A stretch of DNA of 64,000 nucleotides from Caprimulgus europaeus (Eukaryota; Chordata; Aves; Caprimulgiformes; Caprimulgidae). The translations under genes were made by a program, and so were the position numbers. The stretch is from contig OU015525.1 of assembly GCA_907165065.1 (NCBI GenBank), forward strand, positions 2,918,622-2,982,621. The letters are read 5' to 3'. Below, in pieces: positions 37,801 through 50,929 of this stretch. The first letter of the stretch is position 1; every line of letters starts with the position of its first letter. The notes under the pieces are model-generated. The model worked only from the letters and a program-made list of their open reading frames with translations. It was not told the DNA's origin and searched no databases.

Positions 37801-38591
37801 CATGGGTTTAGGAAAGACTTGGGTCTCATAGTATAAATTAAGACCTTGTTCAATGCAGAATAGAGGGAGAATCTTGTGCACACCTCATGTCCTCCAGCTT
37901 ACACAGTCCACTAAAATGTATCTAACAGGGGAATGGGCCAATGTGGGCCTTTGTTCAATAAAACTTTGCTACAAAACCCCTTCATCTTCAATTAATGATA
38001 AAACTTAAGGTCGCACCTGACCTGCTTATAGGGGTACAGGAGCTCTCTGCAATGGGATGTATGAAGGAACCCCATATGTATCTGAAGCTAAAGGCAAAAC
38101 GTAGCTGAGAGGCTGGAGAGTTAATTAGACCATGTGGTTTATCACCCTTAAGATCCTGAAAAGTATTGTCAGTTCTTCAGGCCAGATGTTTTCATAATGG
38201 GTCATGGATGTTCTGATGTTATCAAAGACCCAGCCAGCAATACTTGGAAACAATCTGCCTGCTAGGAGGCAGTGCACATCCACCTCTCCACAAACAATGT
38301 TTCCTAGGGTATCCAAAGGCATCTAAAACAGCATGTGGCTTTTGAAAATGGCACAATGTGACTACATGGGGTCATGGCACTAATTTCACTGTACTAATTT
38401 CTCTGGCACTAAAAGGAAAGAATAACGCCAACTAAGCCACCATGATGACTTTTTACAGGACCCAGTCATTACAAAATGGTTCTTCCTCAGGCATCAGACA
38501 CCCAAAACAGGAGAGTAAAACCTCCAGAATCCATGTAGATCTAGAGACAGTTACTTTCCCCAACAAGAAGAGAAGAGAATGAAAGCCATAC

Positions 38592-38695
38592 CTCCAAACA
38601 GAGACATAAATGATAATCAACAGCAAAAGTGTCAGCGAAGATACTCCACAGCCTACAATTAACGTGACAGAAGGGACCAGCACCTTTTCCATGTT
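38592..38695 (-). CDS. ADGRB1: ADGRB1 exon: stalk end and TM1
   Basis: This 104-bp exon has acceptor TTTCAG before AACATGG and donor TGGAG before GTATGG. It encodes 34 codons plus two bases of an arginine codon completed by the next exon. The start, [17 protein letters not shown], joins the tethered-agonist stalk to the first membrane helix; the helix continues through an uninterrupted Leu/Ile stretch to YVSVW. The NMEK stretch and the [11 protein letters not shown] core agree with remembered ADGRB1 sequence. The local ATG is internal to the protein and not a start codon. It is separated from the GPS exon by a 20-kb intron. Confidence 0.96.
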
Positions 38696-38719
38696 CTGAA
38701 AGAGAGAAAGTAAGACATT

Positions 38720-38757
38720 TAAAAAAAAAAAAGAAAAAGAAAAACAAAAAAAAAAAT
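38720..38757. repeat. A-rich tract next to the TM1 exon
   Basis: Runs of A broken by G and C; on the gene strand this is a T-rich tract 25-60 bases before the TM1 3' splice site and probably extends its polypyrimidine tract. Confidence 0.7.
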
Positions 38758-41700
38758 GCTCAGCTACCAGCTCAGTTTCACAGCAAGAACTTTCCTCCTA
38801 ATTGTGTGTCAACTCACCTGACCTTCACATTGCTCTGCACATACAAATAAAGAGGAAAGACTAGGATCTATTTCTGACTGACCCAGCCTTTTTTTTAACC
38901 TGATCCTGCTCCCACACACACCAGTGTTAAGTCTGGGTAACAACTCTGATATCTGTGGTGAGGTAGGTGTGTAAAAGGCGTGGGCTGCAAGAGGAGGGTC
39001 AGGCCCTTCATACACAGTGTGAAAATTCAAAGATAATTAGTGAGCCAATAGCAGAAGGCACTGACTACACTAGATCAATTACAAATGAACTCTACTGGGA
39101 ATGAAGGTGATGAAGGTTGGAGGATGAAAAGAAGGTGAAAATCTTCAATCAACTACAAATACCCTTCTGGAAAAGGAGGATGTGACACAAGCAAAATAAA
39201 AAAAAAAAAGATGCATATCCTCCCCAGTGGCCCAGCACCCAGTCACACCATCCATCACTTCACTACTCTTACACTACCACACAAGGCATTTCTTCCTATG
39301 CAGAGGTCCTTCCTGGAAATGGTGGTGTGGAACAGTTCTCCTTTCCTGCCTGAACACAAAAGATCTGCTGATCATTAGCTCTTGCAACAAGAACAAACAC
39401 AGATGATATAACCTCTCCAGATCTAGTTCTCTGCATCACTGGGACTACCCGTGTAACTAACCAACATCTGCCAGACTAATATCATTAAACTCCCCCTGTT
39501 CTCAGCTTGGAATGAGGATATGGATCCCATTTGGTTTTCTCTGCTGCAAGCTTTTTTTCTGGCATGTTTCTCATTTCCACATCAGTGATCTCAGTTAGCA
39601 GGAAGGCAGAGAAGCAAAGACCCACCGTGCAGCAGATAAATGATAACCCTCTATTTAGAGTGATTAGCCAGTATGCAGAGGTGTGAGAGCACAGTCAAGG
39701 TTGTCATTAGAACAGCACCATATCAACACCTTTTGCTACAGCCACGGAGATGAGATGGTTTCTGACATAGCAAGGGCTTAGCATAGGAAAAAAAAAAAGC
39801 AATTAGACATGAATTTGGGAATGGAAAAGGCAGCACTCAAAGGACTTGTCTACACCATTTTGCTGGCAGGCATGAGACTGCTCAACCTGAACCTCCAATC
39901 AGCAGGATGCCACGAAGCTGAGGCTACTGCAGCTCTGTTCCAGGCTACTGAGCCTTCTGCAAAGCAAAATATATGAGGCAAGGCTCAGTGCTATGCTTAT
40001 ATGGAGTCTGGCCAACTCAAAACATGGGCAAAGCTAGCATGTGTCTATTGACTCAAGGCCCACAGTCAGATTTAATCCAGAGAGCTCACCAGAAAGAAGA
40101 GAGAAACAACCCCAATACATGAGGATCTGAGCTGAACTGTCCCTGAAGCCTGAAGGGCTTGGGAAGATCTTTCTTGCTTGTGTATTTTGGCCAAGGGCAC
40201 CTCTCACATTTTGAATTTCATTGGGGGGAATTAATGAGGAACAAAACTGTCACCATACTGCTGCAGCGAACCCCACAGGAGCTATTGGGAAGGCTGGCAC
40301 AAGAGTTTAAGGGATCTGAGACAAAATTTAGTGACACATTCAATGGCTTGAACGCCCAACTGGCATATATACCCAAAGGAGTACAGGCTGATTGAGGGAT
40401 CTTTCCTGAATGCAGACCAGCTACAAACTGTAAGCCAAATTGCACTGCAGTGTGATGCTACCTCTCTGTAATGTCCCCTCTCTACAGACCAGATTAACTC
40501 TTGACACATCACTACCCCAGCATGCCTGTACAGCTTCCTTGACTTTGCTCTGTGAAACAGGAGGCTTAGGACTCTCCAAAAATACACCAGAAATACATAC
40601 AGTTTGGATGCCAATCCAAAAATTATGGAACTGGATTTCCAGCAATATCTTAAACCTTTCAACTACCAGCAATAATGCAGAAACTGCAAGAATAACGTGG
40701 TGCTGAGCCTCACCAATCCATCCAGCAAGGTCCTGCATCTTCCTCCTCTTAGAGCTTCCCAAAATGCTCTCAGAAAATGTTTCAGTTCTCATATGGGTTC
40801 TTCCTCTAAACTTCTACAGAGACTTGGATCACTGTGATTCTTAACATCAACCCATATGACTGTATTCCCACCCTGAGAATTTACTCCTGCCAAATATTTG
40901 TAGAAGGTTAGAAGCAGGGGATTTTTTTGAAATTAGGTAAACAGAAATAGATTTCAATGAAAATATTAACATTTTGATACGTCTTCCATCAAACAAAACT
41001 GAAACTGGACATATTCCAGACACTATGAGTGTTGAAATATCGTGCCCTACTTGATGTAAACTGAAATGCAGGAGACTTTCTTCTGGGAACAGAAGCCTTT
41101 GATTTATTCAGGCACTGGGGTAAGGTATGGGAGAGAGAGATGAAATCTCTGGTGTGAAGCCACAGCTTCTCCCTTTGCCACCTTTGTCTCCCTCTCTGCA
41201 GAACCCAGGTGGGCAACAGCCCTGTACCAATCCAGAGATGCGTGGTCGTGACAAATGCACTGTGAAGCACAAGTTACTCAGACATGGATTGCTCCTTGTT
41301 CACTTGCTCCATGCTCACTCCCAACCCTTTTTCTTTCCCTGCTCCCCGCTTACGGCGATCTGAGTTCACATCGCACAAAGGGTGGCCTGGGATGAGCATC
41401 GATTGTGACATTTGATTTAAGTAGGTCTCATTTCACTGACTTTTCATGGGTAACTGGATAAAAGTGGGGGAGGAGTTCCATTAAAGCAAAAAAAGCCCAA
41501 CATATAATTTGTCCCTAAACCATCCCAGAACAACTGAAGATTTAAGAGAAATGAGTAGAATACATCTCTCTGTTTCCAACACAGTAACCCAAACTTCTCT
41601 CCATTCTGCATCTTCTCTGACATCCCTCCATCCTCAACAACCTTTCACCATTTTCCCTATCTCCTTTCCCACGTCACCCATAACCTTCTCCTAGATCCTC

Positions 41701-43472
41701 CATCAGCTAAGTAAGAAGTTGCATGTACTGGACGATTCCTAGGTCAGATGTTTGCTCACTGGCAAGGCATTACACAAATGAAAATCAACCAAGTGGAAGC
41801 CAGATTTATGGGTGCCTATCTCCAGCCCTTCCCACAAAAAATACCCTGAATTGCACCTCCTTCTTTATCCTTGGGTCAAATTTACACAAAACCCTTATCT
41901 ACCAGAAGGACTTTTCCGTGCTACGAAGCTCATCCCTTCCCCCTGCAGAGAAGAGATGGTTGGTCCAACCCTGATGGGATTTCTGTCAGCATCATGAGGG
42001 TGAGTAACTATAAAAAACATTGGCTGCAATAAAAGTAGGAGCTTGCTCCTTTGAGGATAATAAATCCTAAAAGCTTAGGCCCATGTAACTTAGCATTCTG
42101 TTTTCTTTCTTCATTATTAAGCTTTCCCTGTCCTCTTCATCTTCCTTTCCCCCTCCTCCACTTCTTCCCTTTGGCAAAGAGAGCATCGTTTGTTTTATTT
42201 CTTCTGACTAATTAAACCCCCTGACAGAAGGTGGTCGGATGCTCTAGGATCTGAGCCTTGTAAGGGAAATTTCCTTGGAGGAGAACGAGGGGGAAAAGCA
42301 AGATTGGTTTAAAAAAAAATTAGTGATACTGAGAGAAAAACAGCAAGACATTCTCAAGGTAAGAGAGAAAGAAGTCCTGTGGGTGTTTGCCAGCACCACA
42401 GCTGAGGAGCAAACTGGTTGACCGCAAAAGACAGGTTAGGAACAAGGTCTCCACCTGCTTGGAGAGGAGATGGTCTCAGATGGTCTGCCCCTCACCACCT
42501 CCCCATGTCTGCTGATGGGAGCCATCCAAAAGCTTCCTGAAACACAGATGAAGCCATGCCTGGTTGGAGATAGAAAGAAAACCTTGGCCTGGGCCAAACA
42601 GGAACAGAGCAGGTCATTACAAGTTGCAAGTCCTGCTGTTCTGTCACCAAGCATGACAAGGGAGGAGACAAGCAATCAATGACATCAGCTGGGATGGAAA
42701 TAACGAGCACTAGTGCCTGGGGCTGTGTGCTGTCCTACCACCTCATCATTCTGCCTAGCAGTGCAGAAGGACACTCCTCCTTTTCTTTACATTTTTACTT
42801 TGCTTCCTTCTTGTTTTCTATTTCCTTCCCTTCCTTTATCCCTATTTTTTTTTCTCCTTTTGTCTTCTTTCCTCCCTTCCTTTGGCCATTTTCCATGACA
42901 TATTCTGCCTTTTCTTCTTGCTCTTAATGCATCTCTCTGGCTCTCCCTCCTTCACATTCTCTACATTTCTCTCTTTCCTTCTCTTACTTTCTGCAGAACA
43001 CTGTGAAAAGCGACTTCACCCGAGTCATGCTTGTTCCATTATCCTGCTCTGGCTCCAGGGTCAAACAAGCTCCAATTAGAACAAAATAAAAAATGGTATT
43101 TCTTAATGTCATGCCGTTTGCCTGAGACCTTACAAGCAAGCTGTTCTTTCTGCTTTTTCCATCTTTGATACTGAAAAAGGCTGAACAAAGACTTTATAGG
43201 TACAACATCACACTACTAAAGTCACCAAAAAATTAAACCATTTATTTTGCTTCCAAATTAAACACAGAGTTTGGAATTTGGGGTGCTGGGCTTTGTTTGG
43301 TTTTAGAAATATGTTTGCTATTCAAAATGGTTGCCTTGAACTTGTCTTCCTTCACATTTTAAATGTAAGACTTATTAAGTCCTTTCTGACTTATAAGTCA
43401 GAAAATTACCAAAGTACCAGTTGCAAGGGATATCTACAGCTTTCTAATCCAATTTACTGCTTGGGGCATGAC

Positions 43473-43588
43473 TATCATAGAATCATAGAATGGTTTGGGC
43501 TGGAAGGGACCTTAAAGATCATCTAGCTCCAACCCCACTGCCATGAGCAGGGACACCTTCCACTAGACCAGGTTGCTCAAAGCCTCAA
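43473..43588 (-). mobile_element. CR1 LINE 3' fragment
   Basis: Begins ATCATAGAATCATAGAATGG, then GGAAGGGACCTTAAAGATCA and CCACTAGACCAGGTTGCTCA. Very short and well preserved. Confidence 0.92.
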
Positions 43589-43619
43589 AGACTATCACTA
43601 CCATCAGGTGAGGTTGGCC

Positions 43620-43935
43620 ATTGTTTGTCTAGATGAGCCTTGGAAATTCTCAAAGATGGAGAGTTCCCATTCCTCTGGTGACTGTTTCAGGGCCACCCCA
43701 CTCTCCTGGTGACAGAGTTTTTCCTAAGGTCACACATGAACCTCCCAAGCTACAGTTTGTGGCTTTTCCCCTTGTTAAATCACCAGGCACAAGCGAGAGG
43801 AGTTTGGTTTTATAATTTTTGTAACTGTCCCTCTGATATCTGTAGGTTGTGATTAGATTGCACCTAACATTTGTCTTTGCAAGACCAAGCAAGTCCAGCT
43901 CCCTGTACCTCTCTCCTCACAGGTCATGAGCTCAA
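43620..43935 (-). mobile_element. Older CR1-like fragment
   Basis: Keeps weak CR1 ORF2 blocks: GGAAATTCTCAAAGATGGAG, GTGACAGAGTTTTTCCTAAG and CAAGTCCAGCTCCCTGTACC followed by CTCTCCTCACAGGTCATG. It could be the older continuation of the fragment just before it or a separate copy. Confidence 0.6.
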
Positions 43936-44533
43936 AGCAATGACACTCACTCTACTCTTCTGACAAAGTAGACCAGGTGGATATGATTTATTCCAAGAAT
44001 TGCTCAGGAACCATTCTACTGTGCCACTGACCTAAAGGCTTTTCACAGTTACTGAGAAGGGTTTTTTTTAAGCCACATTGTATTGATTTTGTTGCTGGTT
44101 GGACAACTCTTGTCAAAGCAGAGAGCTGGTTGTTAAAATTGGTGGAGAATGATGTTTTTACCAGTACTCACAAAAGTGAACAACTTGCTAAACAAAGGGG
44201 TGTATGTCAGTGCTGTAAGAAAAGAATCAAGGAGGGTTGAATGACCAAGAGGTGAATGTGCTCTTGTCATCTGCCAAAAAAAATTCTGTTTGTTTGGGTT
44301 TTTTTCTTTTAATTCCCATTCAGTTACTCTGGGTTTCTCATTCAAGATCAGGCCCTTTCTATATACACATATATACACCAGGGCTATGGTAAAGCACCAG
44401 CTGTGTACTCTCCTCCAGCACCACAACCTCCTGACAAAAGGACAGCAGCCACCTGAAAGGGCAGCAATCTGCAGCAGCCTATGGTATCTTTTAGGGACTT
44501 TGGTAATGAGTGATGACATCATCATCTGAATCA

Positions 44534-44589
44534 CACAGAATCACAGAATCACAGAATCACAGAATCACAGAATCACAGAATCACAGAAT
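44534..44589. repeat. (ACAGAATC)n octamer array
   Basis: Seven almost perfect copies of the 8-base unit ACAGAATC. The complement is the CR1 3' tail octamer, so this is an expanded CR1 tail rather than an unrelated microsatellite. Confidence 0.95.
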
Positions 44590-45168
44590 ATTAGGGATTG
44601 GAAGGGACCTCGAAAGATCATCCAGTCCAACTCCCCTGCCAGAGCAGGAACACCCAGATGAGTTCACACAGAAAGGCATCCAGGCGGGTCTTGAATGTCT
44701 CCAGAGAAGGAGACTCCACAACCTCCCTGGGCAGCCTGTTCCAGTGCTCTGTTACTCTCACAGTAAAGAAGTTCCTTCTCAAATTTAAGCGGAACCTCCT
44801 GTGTTCCAGCTCACACCCATTGCCCCTTGTCCTATCATTGGACACCACTGTGAAGAGCCTGGCTCCATCCTCCTGACACTCACCCTTCAAATATTTATAA
44901 ACATTAATAAGGTCCCCCCTCAGCCTCCTCTTCTCCAAGCTAAAGAGACCCAGCTCCCTCAGCCTTTCCTCATAAGGGAGATGCTCCACTCCCTTCATCA
45001 TTTTGGTGGCTCTGTGCTGGACTCTCTCCAGCAGCTCCCTGTCCTTCTTGAACTGTGGGGCCCAGAACTGGACACAATATTCCAGATGTGGCCTCACCAG
45101 GGCAGAGTAGAGGGGAAGAAGAACCTCACCATCGATCTGGGTGAGTCTTTTGATGTAACTCAGCTGAC
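44590..45168 (-). mobile_element. CR1 LINE with ORF2 C-terminus
   Basis: Follows the octamer array with GGAAGGGACCTCGAAAGATC. The minus strand keeps a 201-codon open frame (45223-44618) that holds CR1 polymerase C-terminal blocks in order: [69 protein letters not shown]-type block and [17 protein letters not shown]. The reverse transcriptase core is missing, so it is a 5'-truncated copy. The long open frame makes it one of the youngest CR1 copies here. Confidence 0.97.
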
Positions 45169-45170
45169 AA

Positions 45171-45450
45171 AGAATCACAGAATCATTTTGGTTGGAAAAG
45201 ACCTTTAAGATCATCGAGTTCAATCATTAACCCCACACTGACAAGTCCCCGACTAAACCATGTCCCTAAGCACCACATCTACCCATCTTTTAAATACTTC
45301 CAGGGATGGAGACTCCACTGCTTCCCTGGGAAGCCTGTTCCAATGCCTGAGAACCCTTTCAGTGAAGAAAGTATTTTTCCATCTTTCTTACAACACTTTA
45401 TATATTGAAGGCCACAATAAGGTCTCCCCAGAGCCTTCTCTTCTCCACCT
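45171..45450 (-). mobile_element. CR1 LINE 3' fragment
   Basis: Starts AGAATCACAGAATCATTTTG, then GGAAAAGACCTTTAAGATCA and TCCAGGGATGGAGACTCCAC. It is next to the previous copy, head to tail, with no spacer of note. Confidence 0.92.
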
Positions 45451-46059
45451 TCTAACCTCTGAGGAAGGCTTGGAGATCCCTGCATGAAGATCACTTAGTG
45501 GCATCCTTAATAAATAATCTCATCACAATTTCTTTCTGAAGCAACACAGCATTCTCTCCAGCTCAGCCCATCTCACTGCAAGACAGATCCAGAGGATGAC
45601 TACCTTGTTTTGCTTCCTTCCTATCATAACTACAGACTCCTCATGTCAAAGCTGATAGTTACCCATTATCAGGAAAGCATTTGTAGAGCTGAGGGCCCCT
45701 TTTATGTAATTTGGCCAGTCTAACAGGCAATTCTGTGTAATTACAGTACACAAAAATCACCCAGAGAGACATCTTAACGTGCTACAATTTATTAACAATT
45801 GCTAACTCTTCACTGGGTATTGAGTCTGCTCTCAAGATAAAACATGGCAATCTGTGTTCAGTAAACAGCCTTGATGATGCTCTCAGGGCAGAGGAGTGGT
45901 CACACAACCACTCCTAGGAACTGTCAGAGTAATTTCTTTCAGGCTGGTGGGGAATTACAGGAGTTAACCCTATGCATTTCCTACCTGCCAGTCATCAATA
46001 CCATGGTCAGCTTGCTGCTGTTCTTTGAACTACCAGACTATGCTCTCAGTGCCTCAATT

Positions 46060-46965
46060 TCCAGTCCTGATACCAAGGATGACACCAAGCTGGGTGGAAG
46101 TGTTGATCTGCTTGAGGGTAGGGAGGCTCTGCAGAGGGATCTGAACAAACTAGATCAATGGGACAGGATCAATTGCATGAGTTTAAATAAGGCCAAATGC
46201 TGGGCTCTGCACTTTGGCCAAAACAATCCCTGGCAGCACGACCAGCCTGGGGAGGAGTGGCTGGAGAGCTGCTCAGCAGAGAGGGACCTGGGGGTGTTGG
46301 TTGACAGCAGCTAAACATGAGTCAGCAGAGTGCCCAGGGGGTCAAGAAGGCCAAAGGCATCCTGGCCTGGATCAGGAATAATGTGGCCAGTAGGACCAGG
46401 AAAGTTATCCTGCCTCTGTACTCCACACTATTGAGGTTGGACCTCAAGTTCTGTGTTCAATTTTGGGTCCCTCACTCCAAGAAGGATGTGGAGGTGCTGG
46501 AGCATGTCCAGAGAAGGGCAACGGAGCTGGTCTGGAGCACAGGTCTTATGAGGAGCAGCTGAGGGAACTGGGGTTCTTTAGTCTGAAGACTAAAGGAGGC
46601 TGAGGGAAGATCTTCTGGCTCTCTATAACTACCTGAAAGGAGGGTGGAGAGAGGTGGGGGTCAGTCTGTTCAACCAAGAAACAAATGACAGGACAAGAGG
46701 AAATGGCCTCAAGTTGTGCCAAGGGCAGTTGAGATGGGATGTGAGGAAGAATTTCTTTCCTGAAAGGGTTCTGAGGCATCGGAAGGGGTTGCCCAGGGCA
46801 ATGGTGGAGTCCCCATCCCTGGAGGGATTGAAGAGTTGTGTAGACACAGTGCTGAGGGACATGGGTTACTCATGATTTAGGGGACTTGTCAGTGCTGGGT
46901 TAACAGTTAGACTTGATGATCTTATGGGTCTTTTCCAATCAAGGCAATTCTGTGTGATTCTGTGA
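46060..46965 (+). mobile_element. CR1 LINE, 0.9 kb, ORF2 C-terminal half
   Basis: Sense copy. It starts just after the polymerase active site with [20 protein letters not shown] and continues through [36 protein letters not shown], a stop, then [20 protein letters not shown] and [20 protein letters not shown]. The C-terminal blocks are frameshifted. It ends TTCCAATCAAGGCAATTCTG TGTGATTCTGTG at the 3' tail. It is truncated at its 5' end and inactive. Confidence 0.96.
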
Positions 46966-48120
46966 AGGAGGGATGGATCAGGCTCACATTAACTCTAAGG
47001 ACCACTGTCCTCCAGCCCACCCAGCTGTTACCAAACATTTTCACTAAACAGTCCACTGTCATAATTTAAAATACACTGTTTTATTCCCTTCCCACCCCTT
47101 TCCTATTGCACTTTGCCTGGCCACTCTACTGCAAACAACTGTTTAGTGGGTCTCTGATGAGTAGTCATGAGCCACTTTGCATCCCTCTGAGAGCTGTGGT
47201 TTGGGAATCAACGTGCTGAGAAAGAGAACTGCAAGCAAGGAGAGACAGGGTCTATTCCCAGCTTGGCCACAGGTCAACTGTGTACTGGTGGCTCCATCAT
47301 TTAAGCCAATCTTTTCAAAGTCCTCTCAGCTGGTCTGCTTTGGACTGCAAACATTGGCCTTTTAAGCTCTCAGGGGCCTATTTGGACCCCCTGGGAATGG
47401 AAGAGAATAATACTGCCCTCCATCTCTCTTCCAAAGCTTAATTCAGTTTAGATTTCTGATACGTGTAAACGCCTTAGGGAGTTCCTAGGGCTATATCAGG
47501 ATAATCAAGCACCAGCATCTCATTCTCTGCTGTGCAATATTAACATGGGGAGGTATGGAAGAGAGAGAAGAGAGAGCCTTTGGCTCAACTGTGAGCTGGA
47601 GAGGTGGACTGTCCAGTTTTTAAATCTTCACTTTTCATGCAGATGGTAAGACATAATCTATTCCAGCTTTTAAAGCATCTTGAAGAGAAAATAGAATATT
47701 TGCCACAATAAAGCTGGTAATAATCAAAATGTCCTATTCCTCTATGGGTACACTCTCTTTTCTTCTGAGACAACAGAAACAGAAGTGGACTTTAATCATA
47801 TTGTGCAGCACCATTGTCACAGGCACTGCAGTAAGCAGCACATCTCTAACTCACTCTCAGTCCTAGAAAATAAAGTGGCCCAGGACCTACTCCATTGTCC
47901 AGAGATGAAGGGGTACAATATAGATAATATTCATACCAACTCATCATTCAAAACAGGGGGGTCCTGTCCATACTGCCTAAAAGAACTTTAATGGATCATG
48001 CCATCTCCTGGATCACAGCTGAACGTTGTTAGTTGGCAAAAGCCAAGACACAGCTGGGGAGCATTATAACAATTAAACAGCAGAGACAATTACAGGGCAG
48101 TGCCAGAACCTTTGCCATGG

Positions 48121-48160
48121 AATTTAATATTAATATTATTATTATTACTATAATTATTTT
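48121..48160. repeat. (ATT)n-rich microsatellite
   Basis: Imperfect ATT/AAT units over about 40 bases. Confidence 0.85.
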
Positions 48161-48747
48161 ACAGCATGGACATATGTTCTAACAACATTAAAAATGTAGT
48201 TAGACTTTCTTAAGGCTGCTTTCTACTTGGGATTGTCCCTTTCCTGTACTACACAAAGAATGATCAGTTCCAAGTCCACAAATGATTTGCATATGGTCCT
48301 TGCATTACTCATCTTGCCCTGGTTGCACAAGTGTGCCCTCATCTCTAGTAACTTCTCAGCAGCACTGCTGAACACCTTGCAGGGAAATGTGGGGAGATTT
48401 ACACACCATTAAAATAGGATAACTCCACGTCAGACTGAGAATGGAAAATGAGAGTAGAATCCAGACTGTGTTTATCCTGATTTAAGCAGTGTTTTGGTTC
48501 TATGCCAAGCGACAGCATTTCACCAAATTATTCCAAAACAGCCCGCTGTTTGTTTTACTTTATCAATGTCATGCTGATGAGTGATGCCAGACTGGCAGCT
48601 CTCCCCAGACCATGGGCAATGCTTACCTTCCCCGTGCCCACACACCCTGCCCTTGGGAGAGATCCAGCTGAGGAGAGGGAACATCTGAGGTCATAGTGCT
48701 TGGAGGAAGACTTCTGCCAAAGATGCTCATATCACCCTGCTGCCTAT

Positions 48748-48880
48748 CACCATGGAGAACAAAAACTTGCCTTCCTTTTCCTCTTCTAACATCCTTGCCT
48801 GTTGAAGACCAGTCTACCACCATGGACAACAATCATTTGTCTTCCTTTTCCCTTTCTAATACACTTGCCCATTGAAAGAA
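48748..48880. repeat. Two-copy tandem duplication, 70-bp unit
   Basis: CACCATGGAGAACAAAAACT at 48748 recurs as CACCATGGACAACAATCATT at 48818. The following CTTCCTTTTCC, TTCTAA and CTTGCC blocks keep the same order in both copies. The copies differ at roughly one base in six, so the event is old. Confidence 0.85.
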
Positions 48881-49984
48881 AGAGCTTCATCCAAAGCACA
48901 AGCTGTGAACGCTTGTGCAAAGACTGCATAAGCCATCCCTACAACACCTCTTAAACTCTGCCTTCACTCAGTCCCTTTGCAGATGTGATTCATCTCCTGT
49001 AGGACCCAGGCAGAGCTTCCCATCTCTCACTGTTCAACTACTGAAGAACCCTGCACTGGCAATGCCTTCTGACCTGAACTAGGATTGAACCCACAAGCTT
49101 TAATTAAAAGGTATCTCCAGCTCATTATCAGTCTTCAGGGGCTTTCCAGGGCTCAGTGGTTAGAATTCACCTCTGAAAAGGAGACAAAGGGATTTCAGCC
49201 ATTTAGCAGATAATCTGTACACTCTTATGATGATCATGTCAGTTTTATTCCCATTGCCATCTGAAGAGCCCATGGGATCCAGCATGTTTCCACCCACCCG
49301 GTGCAATCTGCAGCTGGTTACTGGGGAGTTAGTGGAGTTAATTCCCTCTACACAGAGCAGAGATCTCAAAGCTACACTCAAGGAATCAGCTTCTAGCCCC
49401 AATGTCCATCTCATTCACAGCTGAGTAACTGGGAAGTCAAATTCTAACAGTCCCTGGATTTACAACTGTACCGAATTGATATAAACAAGATCAAAACCGG
49501 TCCCAGTAGTAGGATATTCCCCAACTGGGAAATGGCTGACATGATTGCCATATTTAAAAGAGTAAAAAAGAACAATTTGTCATGAAAAATGAAAACATTG
49601 TCTTGCTAGTGGGAAAAGAGCAGTCATTTTGCTTTCACAGATTTATTGACTCTGTCTTTGTGGTTAGTAGGGCAGGTAGCTAGTGAGCACTCGAGCTGCG
49701 GACCTAGTTTTAACTGACCATTATTAAGCACAGAAACATCCCAGTTTCCTGATTAGACAGTCCTAACAGTTAGAGTGATGTTTCAAGCTCAAATATTCAT
49801 AATTACACATCTGACATTTGTTTCCCATGCATATTGCCCATTTTTACCTGAAAATTGCCATTACTGCCAAAATCTTGCCAGTAGATTTGCCGACCCAGCT
49901 ATTCATAGATAGTAAAAGCATGAAGGACACAAGCATTTCAGAAACTAACTAAATTTTGGTTTAAATTAGTAGATATTTGTTGTT

Positions 49985-50001
49985 AAAAAAAAAAAAAAAA
50001 A
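49985..50001. repeat. Poly-A run
   Basis: A pure run of about 17 A bases. No element body was recognised on either side. Confidence 0.85.
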
Positions 50002-50929
50002 TAATTAATTTCCATGTCTCACTTCATGGCAATTCAAGGACAACCTTAGCCTTTAGGTGGGGCACAACAGGGCTTAGTGGTGAAGGGGCTTGTCAAAATT
50101 ACCTAAAAAGGGTTTTTCCAGGCCAAAATACTATGGAAATGGGTGCAGAATGATATAACAAAGACAAGCAACGCTCAACAGTTCGATTGACTCTTCATAC
50201 ACAATGTCCTTAGTCCTCAAAGTGCTTTGAAAAGGAAAATAATCTCATTTACCACTAATGTGCTGACTCCCACTCCTGATGAGCCCATGAAACTCAGCCT
50301 CCATCACCCACTTGTTACCATTTTCAAACAAGCACCTTTGTGATATCTCCCACGTCGTCCTCTGCCTTGGGAGAAGCTCTTAAAAAAAAAATACACCTAG
50401 AAAGCTATCCCGTACCTCCTCTGTAAAGCCCTGCTTGGTGCAATGCCTACAAACCAATCCTGACAATGGCAGATGTGCCACGACGCTCTGCGGATCGCGA
50501 TGACTAATGCCCTCGTGCTGTTTACATGTGCCCCCACAGCCACCCGTCTCCAAGCATCCTTGTGGTTCAGCTGGAAATTTCAGCTCTATTTCATTTATTT
50601 TGGGTTGAGGTGGTTTTACAGCTCGTTCAGCACTGAGCAGGTTGCTGAAGTCATGCTCCGTAGCATCAGGTGATGTGGTGTCCCAAATAACACATGATAA
50701 ATATAAAATAACAGTGGATCAACAGCTACAGCTGGATAAGGAAAGCAGGCAAAGTGGTCTCTCCAGTTGTGGACAGACCCTGTGGCTGGTCCAAATACAT
50801 GCCATAACCCACCAGAGCTTCCCCATCTGTCTCCATCCTGCTCCTCCACCTCCCAGCAACGTGCCACATCTCTGTCACCTTTCTCTCTTTTACATAGCAA
50901 GAAGCAGCCACAAAGGTGATCTGGTTTAC

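Larger units (their letters stand above)
30647..38591 (-). other. Intron, 7.9 kb, between TM1 and TM2 exons
   Basis: Contains the largest CR1 of the window (32587-34460) and a second CR1 (34599-34890). From 34900 to 38590 I see no repeat family or exon. Confidence 0.85.
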
